Shown here: piece by piece, positions 18,076 through 28,199 of the stretch
How the letters are laid out: each line of letters begins with the position of its first letter
Numbering within the stretch: position 1 is the first letter of the stretch
Origin: Halioxenophilus aromaticivorans
GTDB lineage: Bacteria; Pseudomonadota; Gammaproteobacteria; Pseudomonadales; Cellvibrionaceae
Length of the DNA stretch: 64,000 bases
Assembly (NCBI RefSeq): GCF_042850945.1
Contig: NZ_AP031496.1
Span: forward strand, 3,224,001-3,288,000
Direction: 5' to 3'
The notes under the pieces: generated by a model
Told to the model about the DNA's origin: nothing
The model's input: only the letters and a program-made list of their open reading frames with translations
The model's database searches: none
Position numbers and translations under genes: made by a program

Positions 18076-20931
18076 ATGTACTTTAGACACGTACAACTGC
18101 TGCAAAGAAAACTGTCACTGTTGCCGTTATTTGCAACCTCCGCCGCATTGGGTGTGGCGCTATCGTTGTTTTGCTACACAGAGACTAAGGATCAGGTTGG
18201 GCAACAATTTTTAAATATCACGGCCATGGCCGCTGAAATGAGCTCAGACGCCATTCAGAATCGTTCAATCGTTGATCTGGAGAGTACCCTCAGCGCACTT
18301 ATTCAGCATCGCCACATTAAAAGCGTTCGTTTAACCGATAAAGACCAGAACATCATTGGGCACCTGGGCCAAGGCTTTCTGATCAAAATGCCGGAGCCGG
18401 AATGGTTCAACAATGATGTCAACCAATCCAGCGACAGCCACCTCAATATTCGCCGTGTGGTGCACCCGGTACTGAGCCGAGATCACAGCGCAGTGGTAGG
18501 CTGGGTGGAATTGGCCTTTGATAGCACGGCCGCAAAATTCGCCTATATGGATATGCTGATTGGCATCGCCATTTTATCGTTGTTGTTGCCCTCGGTGGTT
18601 GCGCTCTATCTGCAGGACCGGCTGTCGAAGATGCGCGACGACATCAACAATTTAGAGCAAGGCATAGATATCATCAGCGAAGGCGACTACACCCATACCA
18701 TTGAAGTCTCCGCTGACAGTACCATTTCGCCCTTGGTGAAAGATCTCAATGCGATGTCCCAAGCGGTGCGTAAAAAGCAAATTGAGATGAAACGCAACAT
18801 CGAATTTAATATTGATGAACTGCGAGAAACCATGGAAACCATCGAGATCCAAAATATTGAGTTGGACTTGGCTCGCAAGCGAGCGCTCGAGGCGAGCCGT
18901 GCCAAGTCCGAATTTTTGGCCAACGCCAGCCACGAATTCCGAACACCTCTCAACGGAATTATTGGTTTTACCCAGCTATTGTTAAAAGCCGACATCAGCG
19001 AAACGCAGCAGGAATTTTTGCGCACCATAGAAACCTCTGCCCAAGGTCTATTAACCATCATCAACGACATTCTCGATGTGTCGCACATTGAATCTGGCAC
19101 GGTCAACTTAGATTACATTCCAATGCGGCTAGAAACCGTGATAGAAGAAACCACGCAAATTTTGGCTCCCACAGCTTTTGACAATAACCTTGAGCTGGTG
19201 TCGATGATTGATTCCGACCTACCGCAAGAACTCATCTCCGACCCTCTGCGCCTAAAACAGATTCTCACCAATCTCATTACCAACGCAATTAAATACGCTA
19301 AAGGCCACAACATTGTTCTGAATGTAACGCGGGAGAAAAGCGGCGAAGTAAAACCAAAATCCGCTAAATCGATCATCTATCGATTTGCCATTGAGGGCAT
19401 CGCTCCAGATGCGCAAATGGACACCGGCTTTGCCCTAAAAGATTTGGGTAAAACAGACCAAGACGGTACCCGTTCCTTGGCGGACAACGGCTTTGGCTTT
19501 GCTATTTCAGAAGGGCTTATCAAAGCATTAGACGGTGTGTTAGGTATTGAGCAGGCTATCGATCATCAAGTGCTTTGGTTTGAGGTACCGCTGGATCAAG
19601 GCCAAAAAAGCAAGCCCTATGTGGAGAAAGCACTCACCGGGCTTTCGGTAGTGGTATGTTGTGAGAATAGCGAGTTGACGAGTCAGGTGAAACAAATTAC
19701 CGCAGACTGGAAGCTGAATTTACTGGAATTAAGTAATCCCATGGAGATTCTGCCGGCGGTGCAACGTGCCACCCAAACCGGAAAATTCCAGCAGCTGTTA
19801 GTAATGGACGTACCGGTAGAAGAAAGTAAAACCACTGCCACCAGCTTTTTAGACCAACTCACCTATCAGCTAAACAGCGATTTCCATTGTAAAACCATCC
19901 TACTGACCACGCCGGCAAAACAAAGAGAATTAATCGAGGCTGAAATTAACCGAGCTGTGGCGTTTTCGGCCAAGCCGCTGATTCGTAATAGGCTTTACAA
20001 GGCTATCTGTACCCATCTCAATATTTACAAAAACGTTTACAGCTCGGCAAAAGTGCAGCTGCTGAAAAACCCGGCCAACAAACCTAAGATATTGGCGGTG
20101 GACGACAACCCAGCCAACCTGATGTTGGTGCGCGAGTTTTTAGTTAACCTGGGGGCAGAAACCACCACCGCTGCCAACGGCGAAGACGCCATCAAAGAGT
20201 GTGACAAAAACGTTTTTGATCTTATCTTTATGGACATACAAATGCCGGGCATCGACGGCATAGAAACCACCAAAGAGATACGCAAACGGGCGCCCAAGGG
20301 TAAACGAACACCGGTGGTAGCATTGACTGCTCACGCGGTTAACGACCGTAAGTCTGAACTGTTATTAGCAGGGCTTGACGATTATTTGAGCAAACCCATA
20401 ACAGAAGAGCAACTGGCACATGTGATACAACGCTGGTGCACCAATCTTGCTCCACAACAAGTACTGGCCAAGACAACCACTACTGCCAACACCCATGATG
20501 AGCTAACCGCCCTAACGGCACCGGCCAGCCTCCTAGGCGCAAAATCCGTTAAGCCTTCCGAGCCCGCCAGCATGCAGGTCAAGAAACCCGTGGATATTGG
20601 TATGTGTCTTAATTTGGCAGGAGAAAAGCCGGATCTCGCCCGGGACATGCTCACCATGCTGATAGAGGGGTTGCCACAAAACCTGTCGCAAATCGACGAG
20701 GCTGTACAAACCCAAGACTACATCAGGCTCGAAGATGTTGTGCACCGGCTGCGTGGCGGCGCCAGGTGCACTGGCACGCCCAAGCTTGCAGATACCGCCA
20801 GCAAGTTGGACCAACTATTATTCAATAAACAATACGATGAGATTTTTCCGCCATTAAGCGCCTTGATTGACACCATAGAGGAGCTTATCGCCTGGTCTGA
20901 CGAATACGACATCGATTCTCTGTTTGAATAA
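18076..20931 (+). CDS. gacS: GacS/BarA-like hybrid sensor histidine kinase
   Basis: Inner-membrane hybrid kinase of 951 residues, expected to feed a GacA-type regulator and small regulatory RNAs. Order: first membrane segment about 13-33, periplasmic sensor about 34-155, second membrane segment about 158-178, HAMP, coiled linker, HisKA with H286 (NASHEFRTPLNG), an ATPase-like domain about 375-515, a pseudo-receiver-like stretch about 520-660, a receiver with D720 (DLIFMDIQMPGIDG), and a C-terminal Hpt domain with H890 (HRLRGGARCTG). The ATPase domain keeps the N box (ILTNLITNAIKYA) but lacks a recognisable DxGxG motif, and its last glycine box reads DNGFGFAI. Gene order beside cysM, rlmD, relA and mazG matches pseudomonad gacS. 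Confidence 0.85.
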   Translation: MYFRHVQLLQRKLSLLPLFATSAALGVALSLFCYTETKDQVGQQFLNITAMAAEMSSDAIQNRSIVDLESTLSALIQHRHIKSVRLTDKDQNIIGHLGQGFLIKMPEPEWFNNDVNQSSDSHLNIRRVVHPVLSRDHSAVVGWVELAFDSTAAKFAYMDMLIGIAILSLLLPSVVALYLQDRLSKMRDDINNLEQGIDIISEGDYTHTIEVSADSTISPLVKDLNAMSQAVRKKQIEMKRNIEFNIDELRETMETIEIQNIELDLARKRALEASRAKSEFLANASHEFRTPLNGIIGFTQLLLKADISETQQEFLRTIETSAQGLLTIINDILDVSHIESGTVNLDYIPMRLETVIEETTQILAPTAFDNNLELVSMIDSDLPQELISDPLRLKQILTNLITNAIKYAKGHNIVLNVTREKSGEVKPKSAKSIIYRFAIEGIAPDAQMDTGFALKDLGKTDQDGTRSLADNGFGFAISEGLIKALDGVLGIEQAIDHQVLWFEVPLDQGQKSKPYVEKALTGLSVVVCCENSELTSQVKQITADWKLNLLELSNPMEILPAVQRATQTGKFQQLLVMDVPVEESKTTATSFLDQLTYQLNSDFHCKTILLTTPAKQRELIEAEINRAVAFSAKPLIRNRLYKAICTHLNIYKNVYSSAKVQLLKNPANKPKILAVDDNPANLMLVREFLVNLGAETTTAANGEDAIKECDKNVFDLIFMDIQMPGIDGIETTKEIRKRAPKGKRTPVVALTAHAVNDRKSELLLAGLDDYLSKPITEEQLAHVIQRWCTNLAPQQVLAKTTTTANTHDELTALTAPASLLGAKSVKPSEPASMQVKKPVDIGMCLNLAGEKPDLARDMLTMLIEGLPQNLSQIDEAVQTQDYIRLEDVVHRLRGGARCTGTPKLADTASKLDQLLFNKQYDEIFPPLSALIDTIEELIAWSDEYDIDSLFE

Positions 20932-20936
20932 TCAGA

Positions 20937-21653
20937 TCACGTTGATGAAGGAGGCATCGTGGCCAAATACAAACTGCGGCTATGCAGCGGCTTGGGGCCG
21001 AGCAACGAATCCAGAATCGAACGATTAACGCGTTTTAAAATAGCTAACTGATCGGTTTGCCAATTGCCCTGGGCAATGGCAGCCAGCAAATGCCCAGGAA
21101 TATCGCCTTGATACGGATCGGCAACAAAGCCCACATTGAGTAAAAATCCGTAACGTGCATTCGCCGCAATTACTGCACCGGTCTGGCCGTCACGAGTGTA
21201 GTCAACGCCGTAACCAAGCTCGTCTAGTAGGCGCAATTCGAAACGCCGCAGACTAGCCAACTCCGATAGGTCATCGGCGGCTTGGGCTAGGTCACCCAAC
21301 GCTCTCATATAACCGGCAAATAGGGCCGGTGCAGGCTCCTCTGGTTGCAACAAGCGATAGAGCAGTTCGTTTAGATATAACCCGGAATAGAGTCGTTTGC
21401 CTTTAAGCTGCGTCGACATTCCTGCCAGCTCGGAATTACGCAATGTTTTTAGCTGGGAATTGCCAGACCAAGTTACCTGCATCGGTGCAAACGGTTGATA
21501 GATAGAGCGCTTTTTTTGCGAACGCCGAGCGCCCCTGACCACCACAGAAACGCGGCCGTAATTGGCGGTAAGAAAATCGACTAAGAGGCTGGTTTCTCGG
21601 TAAGGCCGAGAGTGGATTACGTAGGCTGGCTGAAAGTTATCTTTGGGATTCAC
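20937..21653 (-). CDS. recO: DNA repair protein RecO
   Basis: Mediator in the RecFOR pathway that loads RecA at gaps coated with SSB. The 238-residue protein has the N-terminal OB fold (AYVIHSRPYRETSLLVDFLT) followed by a helical C-terminal domain; no zinc cysteine set is present, as in many gammaproteobacteria. It starts at GTG (21653) with TAGGG just upstream. It is the last gene of the lepA-lepB-DUF4845-rnc-era-recO operon and converges on the gacS-like gene with a 5-nt gap. Confidence 0.95.
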   Translation of the reverse strand: MNPKDNFQPAYVIHSRPYRETSLLVDFLTANYGRVSVVVRGARRSQKKRSIYQPFAPMQVTWSGNSQLKTLRNSELAGMSTQLKGKRLYSGLYLNELLYRLLQPEEPAPALFAGYMRALGDLAQAADDLSELASLRRFELRLLDELGYGVDYTRDGQTGAVIAANARYGFLLNVGFVADPYQGDIPGHLLAAIAQGNWQTDQLAILKRVNRSILDSLLGPKPLHSRSLYLATMPPSST

Positions 21654-21686
21654 GCCCTACCCGCCCTGTTAAGAATCCGGACTGAA

Positions 21687-22589
21687 TTAAGCGCCGAAAT
21701 CGCTATCGTCATAACCCAAGCTTCGCAGAGCACGCTCGTCGTCAGACCAACCGGATTTTACTTTCACCCAAAGATTTAACATCACTTTGTTATCAAACAT
21801 AGTTTCCATATCTTCGCGGGATTGCTGACCGATCTGTTTTATTTTTTCGCCCTTGACTCCAATTAGGATTTTCTTTTGACCTTTACGCTCTACCAGAATG
21901 AGAGCGCTGATGTGTAGCACACCAGCATCAAACGAAAACTCCTCTATTTCCACCGTCATCTGATACGGCAGCTCTTCACCCAATTGACGGGTAATCTTTT
22001 CGCGTACAATTTCCGCGGCCAAAAAACGGCTGCTGCGATCGGTGATCTGGTCTTCGGGGAAGAAAAATTCACCTTCAGGCAAATATGATTCAATGACGGA
22101 AAGGAGTCGGTCCAAGTTATTATTGCGCAACGCCGAGATGGGAATAATATCCTTGCATTCCACATCGTCGCTGAGCGCTTTCAGATGGGGTAACAAGGAG
22201 TCTTTGTCTTCAATTTGGTCGATTTTATTAACTACCAACACCACCGGTGCACCGGATTGGGCGATACGATTGGCGATCCACTGGTCTTCTTCCGTCCAGT
22301 GATTTTTATCCACCAAAAATAAAACCAAATCGACATCTTTATAGGCGTTAGTGGCCGAGCGATTCATGTAGCGGTTAAGGGCTTTGTCCTGCCCGCGGTG
22401 CAAGCCAGGCGTATCTACAAACATAGCCTGCACGTCACCCTCTGTATAAATACCAAGTAGGTTGTGCCGGGTGGTTTGCGGCTTACGAGAAGTAATACTG
22501 AGTTTTTGCCCCAATATGTGATTCAACAATGTAGACTTGCCAACATTGGGCCGGCCAACAATGGCTACATAACCGCAGCGCTTAGTCAT
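21687..22589 (-). CDS. era: GTPase Era
   Basis: Essential GTPase that binds the 3' end of 16S rRNA and supports 30S assembly. With the start at 22589 it has 300 residues. The P-loop is GRPNVGKS at 12-19, followed by DTPG and NKID, and the C-terminal KH domain ends LWVKVKSGW. The open frame continues upstream to 22679, but the ATG at 22589 has an AGGGGGA site and gives the family N-terminus MTKRCGYVAIVGRPN. It overlaps the rnc stop by 8 nt, which suggests translational coupling. Confidence 0.97.
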   Translation of the reverse strand: MTKRCGYVAIVGRPNVGKSTLLNHILGQKLSITSRKPQTTRHNLLGIYTEGDVQAMFVDTPGLHRGQDKALNRYMNRSATNAYKDVDLVLFLVDKNHWTEEDQWIANRIAQSGAPVVLVVNKIDQIEDKDSLLPHLKALSDDVECKDIIPISALRNNNLDRLLSVIESYLPEGEFFFPEDQITDRSSRFLAAEIVREKITRQLGEELPYQMTVEIEEFSFDAGVLHISALILVERKGQKKILIGVKGEKIKQIGQQSREDMETMFDNKVMLNLWVKVKSGWSDDERALRSLGYDDSDFGA

Positions 22590-23268
22590 TATTCCCCCTA
22601 ATGGCCTCAATGGCTTGTGCCGCAGCTTGTTTCTCGGCTTGTTTTCGATTTCTGGCGGTTGCCTGAAAAGGCGTTGCAATGCCTGGCACCATACAGCTCA
22701 CTGTGATTGACTGATTGTGAGCCTGCCCGTCCACCTGAATGATGTCGTACTCGGGTAACACTTCGCCGCGAGCTTGCAGCATCTCTTGCAGTTGTGTCTT
22801 GGCGTCCTTTAAGGGTTTATCTAGCTGCAGTTTTTGCAAGCGGCCGGCGTACCAATTCAACACAACCTGGGTGCAGGCCTCAAAGCCAGACTCAAGATAA
22901 ACACCGCCAATCAAGGATTCAACCGCATCGGCCAGGATAGACTCTCGCTCTCTGCCGCCGGATTTAAGCTCGCCCTCGCCCATAATCAGGCAGGGGCCAA
23001 TATCCAGCTCTTGGGCAATAAGAGCAAGCGTATCGCCCTTAACCAAAGATGCGCGCAAGCGCGTCAACTGCCCTTCGGCAGCGGTTGGGAATTGTTCGAA
23101 TAATTTGTGGCCGATCACCGCACCCAGCACGGAGTCACCTAAGAACTCAAGGCGCTCGTTATTGGGTGAGCCAAAGCTGCGATGGGTTAACGCGCGCTTG
23201 AGCAGTTTAGAGTCGGAAAATTGATAACCCAGACGGGCTTCTAGGGCTTGATGTAGAGGGTTAGTCAT
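22582..23268 (-). CDS. rnc: ribonuclease III
   Basis: Double-strand-specific endoribonuclease that processes rRNA and structured mRNA. The catalytic domain (residues 1-150) has the signature ERLEFLGDSVLG, and a dsRNA-binding domain lies at about 155-225. The frame opens with GTG-ATG; the ATG at 23268 is preferred and gives 228 residues. It overlaps the DUF4845 stop by 8 nt and the era start by 8 nt, both through the same ATGACTAA junction. Confidence 0.97.
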   Translation of the reverse strand: MTNPLHQALEARLGYQFSDSKLLKRALTHRSFGSPNNERLEFLGDSVLGAVIGHKLFEQFPTAAEGQLTRLRASLVKGDTLALIAQELDIGPCLIMGEGELKSGGRERESILADAVESLIGGVYLESGFEACTQVVLNWYAGRLQKLQLDKPLKDAKTQLQEMLQARGEVLPEYDIIQVDGQAHNQSITVSCMVPGIATPFQATARNRKQAEKQAAAQAIEAIRGNND

Positions 23269-23683
23269 CACTCGGCGAGCAACATTTATTGGGGAATTTA
23301 CTGTTTAACTGTTTTTTAAAGCTCAGCACGACGTCGATGTTATAAAACATGGGGATGCGCTTTTCGTAATCCATATCAATAACCACTTGGCCGTCTTTAC
23401 GGGTAATGGTAGTGCTTTTATCGACTTCCGAACTGACGTTGTTGACCCGATAAAAAGACCGCAATCGGGTTTGAATTTCTCGGTTGGTGAGCGATTCAAC
23501 GCCTTCGGTCATTTCGCCCATGGCACGCAGCTCGCCGTCGATGGTCATGCTTTCTGTGTAGTGCGGTATCAATTTAAACAACTGAAACACCACCGAGCCG
23601 ACGATAGCCACAACGATAAGCCAAGCCACCATACCAGCGCCGGCCTGCCGAGAGAGTTTGGATGACGATGCGTATTGAGTCAT
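23261..23683 (-). CDS. DUF4845 single-pass membrane protein
   Basis: A 140-residue protein with one N-terminal membrane segment (about 17-38, GMVAWLIVVAIVGSVVFQLF) and a soluble domain that is probably periplasmic. It matches the DUF4845 family, which is regularly encoded between lepB and rnc in gammaproteobacteria and has no proven role. An AGGAAA site precedes the ATG. Its conserved place suggests a link to signal peptidase or RNA processing, but that is inference only. Confidence 0.85.
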   Translation of the reverse strand: MTQYASSSKLSRQAGAGMVAWLIVVAIVGSVVFQLFKLIPHYTESMTIDGELRAMGEMTEGVESLTNREIQTRLRSFYRVNNVSSEVDKSTTITRKDGQVVIDMDYEKRIPMFYNIDVVLSFKKQLNSKFPNKCCSPSDD

Positions 23684-23745
23684 TGCGGTTTCCTATACGG
23701 TCTTTTTAGGGCCACACTCGACACTGGCGGAGAACAGCCCTGGCA

Positions 23746-24582
23746 CTACTCAATAGCGCCAACATTCTTAAAGCTGGGCAGACTGAGCATTTCTTCCCAG
23801 TGCATCCAAATCGCAACGGCTTTGCCAACAATGTTTTCTTCTGGCACAAAGCCCCACACGCGACTGTCCGAACTGTTGTCACGATTGTCGCCCATCATAA
23901 AGTAATGGCCTTCAGGCACCTTCCAAGTTTGCGGCCCATCACCCATGCCACGGCGCGTCAACTTGCGCATATCGTGGGGTTCGCCATCCAATGTTTCGGT
24001 CATTACATCGTATAACAATAGACCATCGGCAACTTGTTCAAGCAGCTGCTGAGGTTGTTTTTCACCGTTCACGAATAAAACGTTGTTATCCAGCATAATG
24101 GTATCACCGGGCAGGCCAATCACACGCTTGATGTAATATTGTTTCTTGTGCGGCGGAAAAAACACCATAACGTCGCCTCGTTTGGGCTCGGAGACATCAA
24201 AAACCTTAGTTCTGATAACTGGCAATCGGATACCATAGGTGTATTTATTTACCAGAATGAAATCACCCACCTCTAACGTCGGCACCATGGATTCTGAAGG
24301 AATCTGGAAAGGCTCGTACAAGAACGAGCGCAGTACTAACACCACAAACAAGATCGGGAAAAACGACTTGGCGTATTCTACTAGCACTGGCTCTTGCTCA
24401 ACCTGGGCTAAGGCAGAACGATAGGCGGTATCTTCTTCTTTGTTGGCCACCGATTGAAACTGTTCATCGACGGCGGCGACAGCGGATTTTCTTGGGCCGG
24501 CCAATACCAATAAATCAAACAGCCAAATCACACCGCTGACGAATACCAAAATCACGAGAATTAAGGGGAAGTTTATATCCAT
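23746..24582 (-). CDS. lepB: signal peptidase I
   Basis: Inner-membrane serine protease that removes signal peptides from exported proteins. Two membrane segments (about 5-28 and 74-90) precede the periplasmic catalytic domain. The nucleophile is S98 in PSESMVPTL and the general base K152 in YYIKRVIGLPGD. The C-terminal GDNRDNSSDSR box is intact. The protein has 278 residues. It is 43 nt downstream of lepA. Confidence 0.97.
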   Translation of the reverse strand: MDINFPLILVILVFVSGVIWLFDLLVLAGPRKSAVAAVDEQFQSVANKEEDTAYRSALAQVEQEPVLVEYAKSFFPILFVVLVLRSFLYEPFQIPSESMVPTLEVGDFILVNKYTYGIRLPVIRTKVFDVSEPKRGDVMVFFPPHKKQYYIKRVIGLPGDTIMLDNNVLFVNGEKQPQQLLEQVADGLLLYDVMTETLDGEPHDMRKLTRRGMGDGPQTWKVPEGHYFMMGDNRDNSSDSRVWGFVPEENIVGKAVAIWMHWEEMLSLPSFKNVGAIE

Positions 24583-24625
24583 ATCTGAAACAGCTATCTC
24601 TTTAGGTTCATCGTAGGTGTGTTAT

Positions 24626-26425
24626 TTAGGAATCGACTTTCAGCACAGCTAAAAACGCTTCCTGTGGTATCTCAACACGGCCTACTTGCTTCATGCGCTT
24701 CTTACCAGCTTTTTGCTTTTCAAGTAGCTTCTTCTTACGGGTGACATCGCCACCGTAACACTTGGCCGTTACGTTTTTGCGCAGAGCCTTTACGGTGGAA
24801 CGAGCCACAATTTGGCCACCTATAGCCGCCTGAATTGCCACATCGAACATTTGCCGTGGTATCAGTTCTTTCATTTTTTCTACCAGAGCACGGCCTTTGT
24901 ACTGTGCGTTATCACGGTGCACGATGATGGCCAAGGCGTCTACCTTCTCTCCGTTGATAAGGATGTCTAAACGCACTAATTTGGCCGCTTCAAACCGCAC
25001 AAAGCTATAATCCAAAGAGGCAAAACCACGACTTACAGACTTCAACCGATCAAAGAAATCCATCACGACTTCATTCATAGGTATGTCATAGCGCACCGAC
25101 ACCTGCGCCCCCATGTATTGTAGATCTTTCTGCACCCCACGTTTCTCAACGCACAGGGTAATTACAGATCCAAGATGCTCTTGCGGCACCAAAATACTGG
25201 CCTCGCAAATAGGCTCTCGCATCTCATCGATTAAGCCGGTGTCTGGCAACTTAGACGGGTTATCCACGTAAACGGTTTCACCGTCATTTTGCACCACTTC
25301 ATAAACCACCGTTGGTGCGGTGGTGATCAAATCCAGGTCGTACTCTCGCTCTAGCCGCTCCTGAATGATTTCCATGTGCAGCATGCCGAGAAAGCCACAG
25401 CGGAAGCCAAAACCGAGGGCGTCTGAACTCTCAGGCTCATAGAACAGAGAAGCATCGTTGAGGGTGAGCTTGGCCAGGGCGTCGCGGAAATTCTCGTAGT
25501 CATCAGAGGACACGGTGAACATGCCAGCGTAGACCTGTGGTTTGATCTTCTGGAAACCAGGCAGAGATTCAACATCCGGGCTGTTAGCGTGGGTCAGGGT
25601 ATCGCCCACCGGCGCTCCTTGAATGTCTTTGATACCGGCAACAACAAAGCCCACCTCACCGGCTTTAAGGCACTTGGTTTCATGGCGTTTGGGAGTAAAG
25701 ATACCCACGCTATCCACCACGTGGGACCTTTTGATGGACTTCGCGATGATTTTGTCTTTAACCGACAAGGTACCCTGCTTAACCCGCACAAGGGACACGA
25801 CGCCTAGGTAGTTGTCGAACCAGGAATCAATAATCAACGCTTGCAAGGGCGCATCCACATTCCCCACTGGTGGCGGCACTTTGAGAACCAATTGTTCCAG
25901 CACCTCATTGATGCCAAGCCCTGATTTGGCACTGCAATGCACAGCATCAGTGGCATCAATACCAATAATATCTTCGATTTCCTGCGCCACTCGCTCGGGT
26001 TCCGCCTGGGGCAGGTCCATCTTGTTGAGTACTGGAATAACCTCTAAGCCTTGCTCAACCGCGGTATAGCAATTGGCAACGGACTGCGCCTCAACCCCCT
26101 GAGCGGCATCCACCACCAGCAAAGCACCTTCGCAGGCTGCCAGAGATCGAGAAACTTCATAGGTGAAATCCACGTGCCCGGGGGTATCAATAAAGTTGAG
26201 CTGATAGGTTTTACCATCGCTGGCTGTGTAGTTGAGCGTCACGCTTTGGGCTTTAATAGTAATGCCACGTTCACGCTCGATATCCATGGAATCCAGCACC
26301 TGGGCCGCCATTTCACGTTCACTGAGGCCGCCGCAAACCTGGATAAAACGATCAGCAATGGTGGATTTGCCGTGGTCGATATGAGCAATAATGGAGAAGT
26401 TACGTATGTGGCTTAGATCTGTCAC
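24626..26425 (-). CDS. lepA: elongation factor 4 (LepA)
   Basis: Ribosome-associated GTPase related to EF-G, 599 residues, the usual length. G motifs are AHIDHGKST near residue 14-22, DTPGH and NKMDLP, followed by EF-G-like domains II, III and V and the LepA-specific C-terminal domain (GGDVTRKKKLLEKQKAGKKRMK). The initiation codon is GTG at 26425, with no clear Shine-Dalgarno. It is the first gene of the lep-rnc-era-recO operon. Confidence 0.98.
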   Translation of the reverse strand: MTDLSHIRNFSIIAHIDHGKSTIADRFIQVCGGLSEREMAAQVLDSMDIERERGITIKAQSVTLNYTASDGKTYQLNFIDTPGHVDFTYEVSRSLAACEGALLVVDAAQGVEAQSVANCYTAVEQGLEVIPVLNKMDLPQAEPERVAQEIEDIIGIDATDAVHCSAKSGLGINEVLEQLVLKVPPPVGNVDAPLQALIIDSWFDNYLGVVSLVRVKQGTLSVKDKIIAKSIKRSHVVDSVGIFTPKRHETKCLKAGEVGFVVAGIKDIQGAPVGDTLTHANSPDVESLPGFQKIKPQVYAGMFTVSSDDYENFRDALAKLTLNDASLFYEPESSDALGFGFRCGFLGMLHMEIIQERLEREYDLDLITTAPTVVYEVVQNDGETVYVDNPSKLPDTGLIDEMREPICEASILVPQEHLGSVITLCVEKRGVQKDLQYMGAQVSVRYDIPMNEVVMDFFDRLKSVSRGFASLDYSFVRFEAAKLVRLDILINGEKVDALAIIVHRDNAQYKGRALVEKMKELIPRQMFDVAIQAAIGGQIVARSTVKALRKNVTAKCYGGDVTRKKKLLEKQKAGKKRMKQVGRVEIPQEAFLAVLKVDS

Positions 26426-26720
26426 AGTGTCTATAAACTACCGCTAATGTGTGTGGGTACTAGTACAGATAATCTTACGCGGCGACTAACAAGCCGTATC
26501 AGCGGTTGGTTCGCTACGGGAGACTGGGGACGCCCCTAAACTGGGTTTCTGGGGTGCATCTGGCGTGTACTAGGTGCAAAATAAGCGCGAAGTCTACAGC
26601 ATTTGGCAACGGGGGGCTATCCTGCTGAAAGGCCTATTGCTACGCGGTATAGCGCCGTGGCTTGGGCCGGAGCACCGCCAGAAACCTCGGGTCTCTGAAC
26701 GGGCTCCATTCGGCTAAACG

Positions 26721-28115
26721 CTATTTGGGGGTAGCGATGGTTCTGAAGATGGGCTGGCCTTGGCGCACAAAGCGGATAGGCAGCAGGCTATCTTTTGGCA
26801 ACTGCTGAACAACTTTGTCGTAGTCAGCCACACTGTTGACGGCGTTAAAACCAATCTGAGTGATCACATCACCGGCTTGCAAGCCAGCATCGTCTGCTGG
26901 TCCGTCTGGCGATATCGATACCACCAACACGCCCGCATCAACGCCAAGCTCTTCCTTGACGTCTTTATCCAAGGATTCCACGGCCATACCAAGGCGACCA
27001 CCGTCGGTGGCTGACTTGCCGCCGTTGCTGGCAGCAATTGCCCCGCCACGGCTTTCCAGGGTTGCCACGGTTACGCTCAGTGTTTTCTCTTTGCCTTCAC
27101 GCATCACCTCAACCGGCACTTTACTGCCCGGTTCAGTGGAGCCCACCACGTGGGGTAAATCTGAAGATTGGGCAATGCGCTGACCGTTAAACTCGACAAT
27201 AATATCGCCCACTTCAAGATCGGACTTGTCAGCCGGGCTACCGGACTCAATGCGCGCTACTAATGCGCCTCCAGGCTTGCGAAGACCAAACGATTGAGCC
27301 AGGTCTTTGTCCACCTCTTGAATCATCACGCCCAACCAGCCGCGGTCGACGCGCCCTTTGTCTTTCAATTGTTTTACAACATCGATGGCAACGTTGGCAG
27401 GAATGGCAAAGGATAAACCGATGGAGCCACCACTGCGGGTATAAATTTGCGAGTTGATACCGATTACCTCGCCATCCAAGTTAAACAATGGGCCGCCTGA
27501 ATTACCAGGGTTGATGGCAACGTCGGTTTGGATAAACGGAACGTAATTTTCGTTGTTTTCAGTGGGTATGCTGCGACCAATGGCACTCACTATGCCGGCA
27601 CTGGCAGAGAAATCTAGGCCAAACGGCGCGCCAATGGCCAACACCCACTCGCCCACTTGTACGTCTTCTGGGTCCGCAAATTTTAAGTACGGCAGCTTTT
27701 TGGCCTCGATTTTCAGCAAGGCCAAATCAGAACGCTCGTCGGTGCCGATAAGCTCAGCTTCAAACTCACGTCGATCCTGCAACCGCACGATAATTTCGTC
27801 GGCACCGGAAACCACATGGTTATTAGTGAGCAAATAGCCATCCTCGGACACCAAAAAGCCAGAACCCATGGACTGGGATTGACGATCGGGCATGCTGCGC
27901 GGATCTAAGAAGTGGCGGAAAATCTCAGGGATGTTCTGTTGATCTGGCAAAAAGTTGTACTGGTTTGCCTGGGTGTTACGAGTGGTAGTATCGATTTTGA
28001 CCACGGCGGGTGCCTGGGCCTCAACGATATCCTTAAAATTGGGTAGATTTTGTGCATGGACGGTTACTGAACTCAGTACAGTAACCAGAGTGATAAAAGC
28101 TATGCTCAAACGCAT
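26721..28115 (-). CDS. mucD: periplasmic DegP-family serine protease MucD
   Basis: HtrA/DegP-type protease and chaperone for misfolded envelope proteins. The 464 residues start with a signal peptide (cleavage after VHA, residue 21). The trypsin-like domain has the triad H100, D130 and S206 (INPGNSGGPLF), followed by two PDZ domains at about 270-355 and 370-460. A GGAGGAA ribosome binding site precedes the ATG. Its position downstream of rseC in the algU locus identifies it as MucD, a negative regulator of the sigma-E response in Pseudomonas. Confidence 0.95.
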   Translation of the reverse strand: MRLSIAFITLVTVLSSVTVHAQNLPNFKDIVEAQAPAVVKIDTTTRNTQANQYNFLPDQQNIPEIFRHFLDPRSMPDRQSQSMGSGFLVSEDGYLLTNNHVVSGADEIIVRLQDRREFEAELIGTDERSDLALLKIEAKKLPYLKFADPEDVQVGEWVLAIGAPFGLDFSASAGIVSAIGRSIPTENNENYVPFIQTDVAINPGNSGGPLFNLDGEVIGINSQIYTRSGGSIGLSFAIPANVAIDVVKQLKDKGRVDRGWLGVMIQEVDKDLAQSFGLRKPGGALVARIESGSPADKSDLEVGDIIVEFNGQRIAQSSDLPHVVGSTEPGSKVPVEVMREGKEKTLSVTVATLESRGGAIAASNGGKSATDGGRLGMAVESLDKDVKEELGVDAGVLVVSISPDGPADDAGLQAGDVITQIGFNAVNSVADYDKVVQQLPKDSLLPIRFVRQGQPIFRTIATPK

Positions 28116-28199
28116 AAAGCAATTCCTCCGGCCTACTCACGGACGCACCGTGGTTTAACATCATCGTATATGTGCGGCTTGATTTAGCGGCTTACGCAA

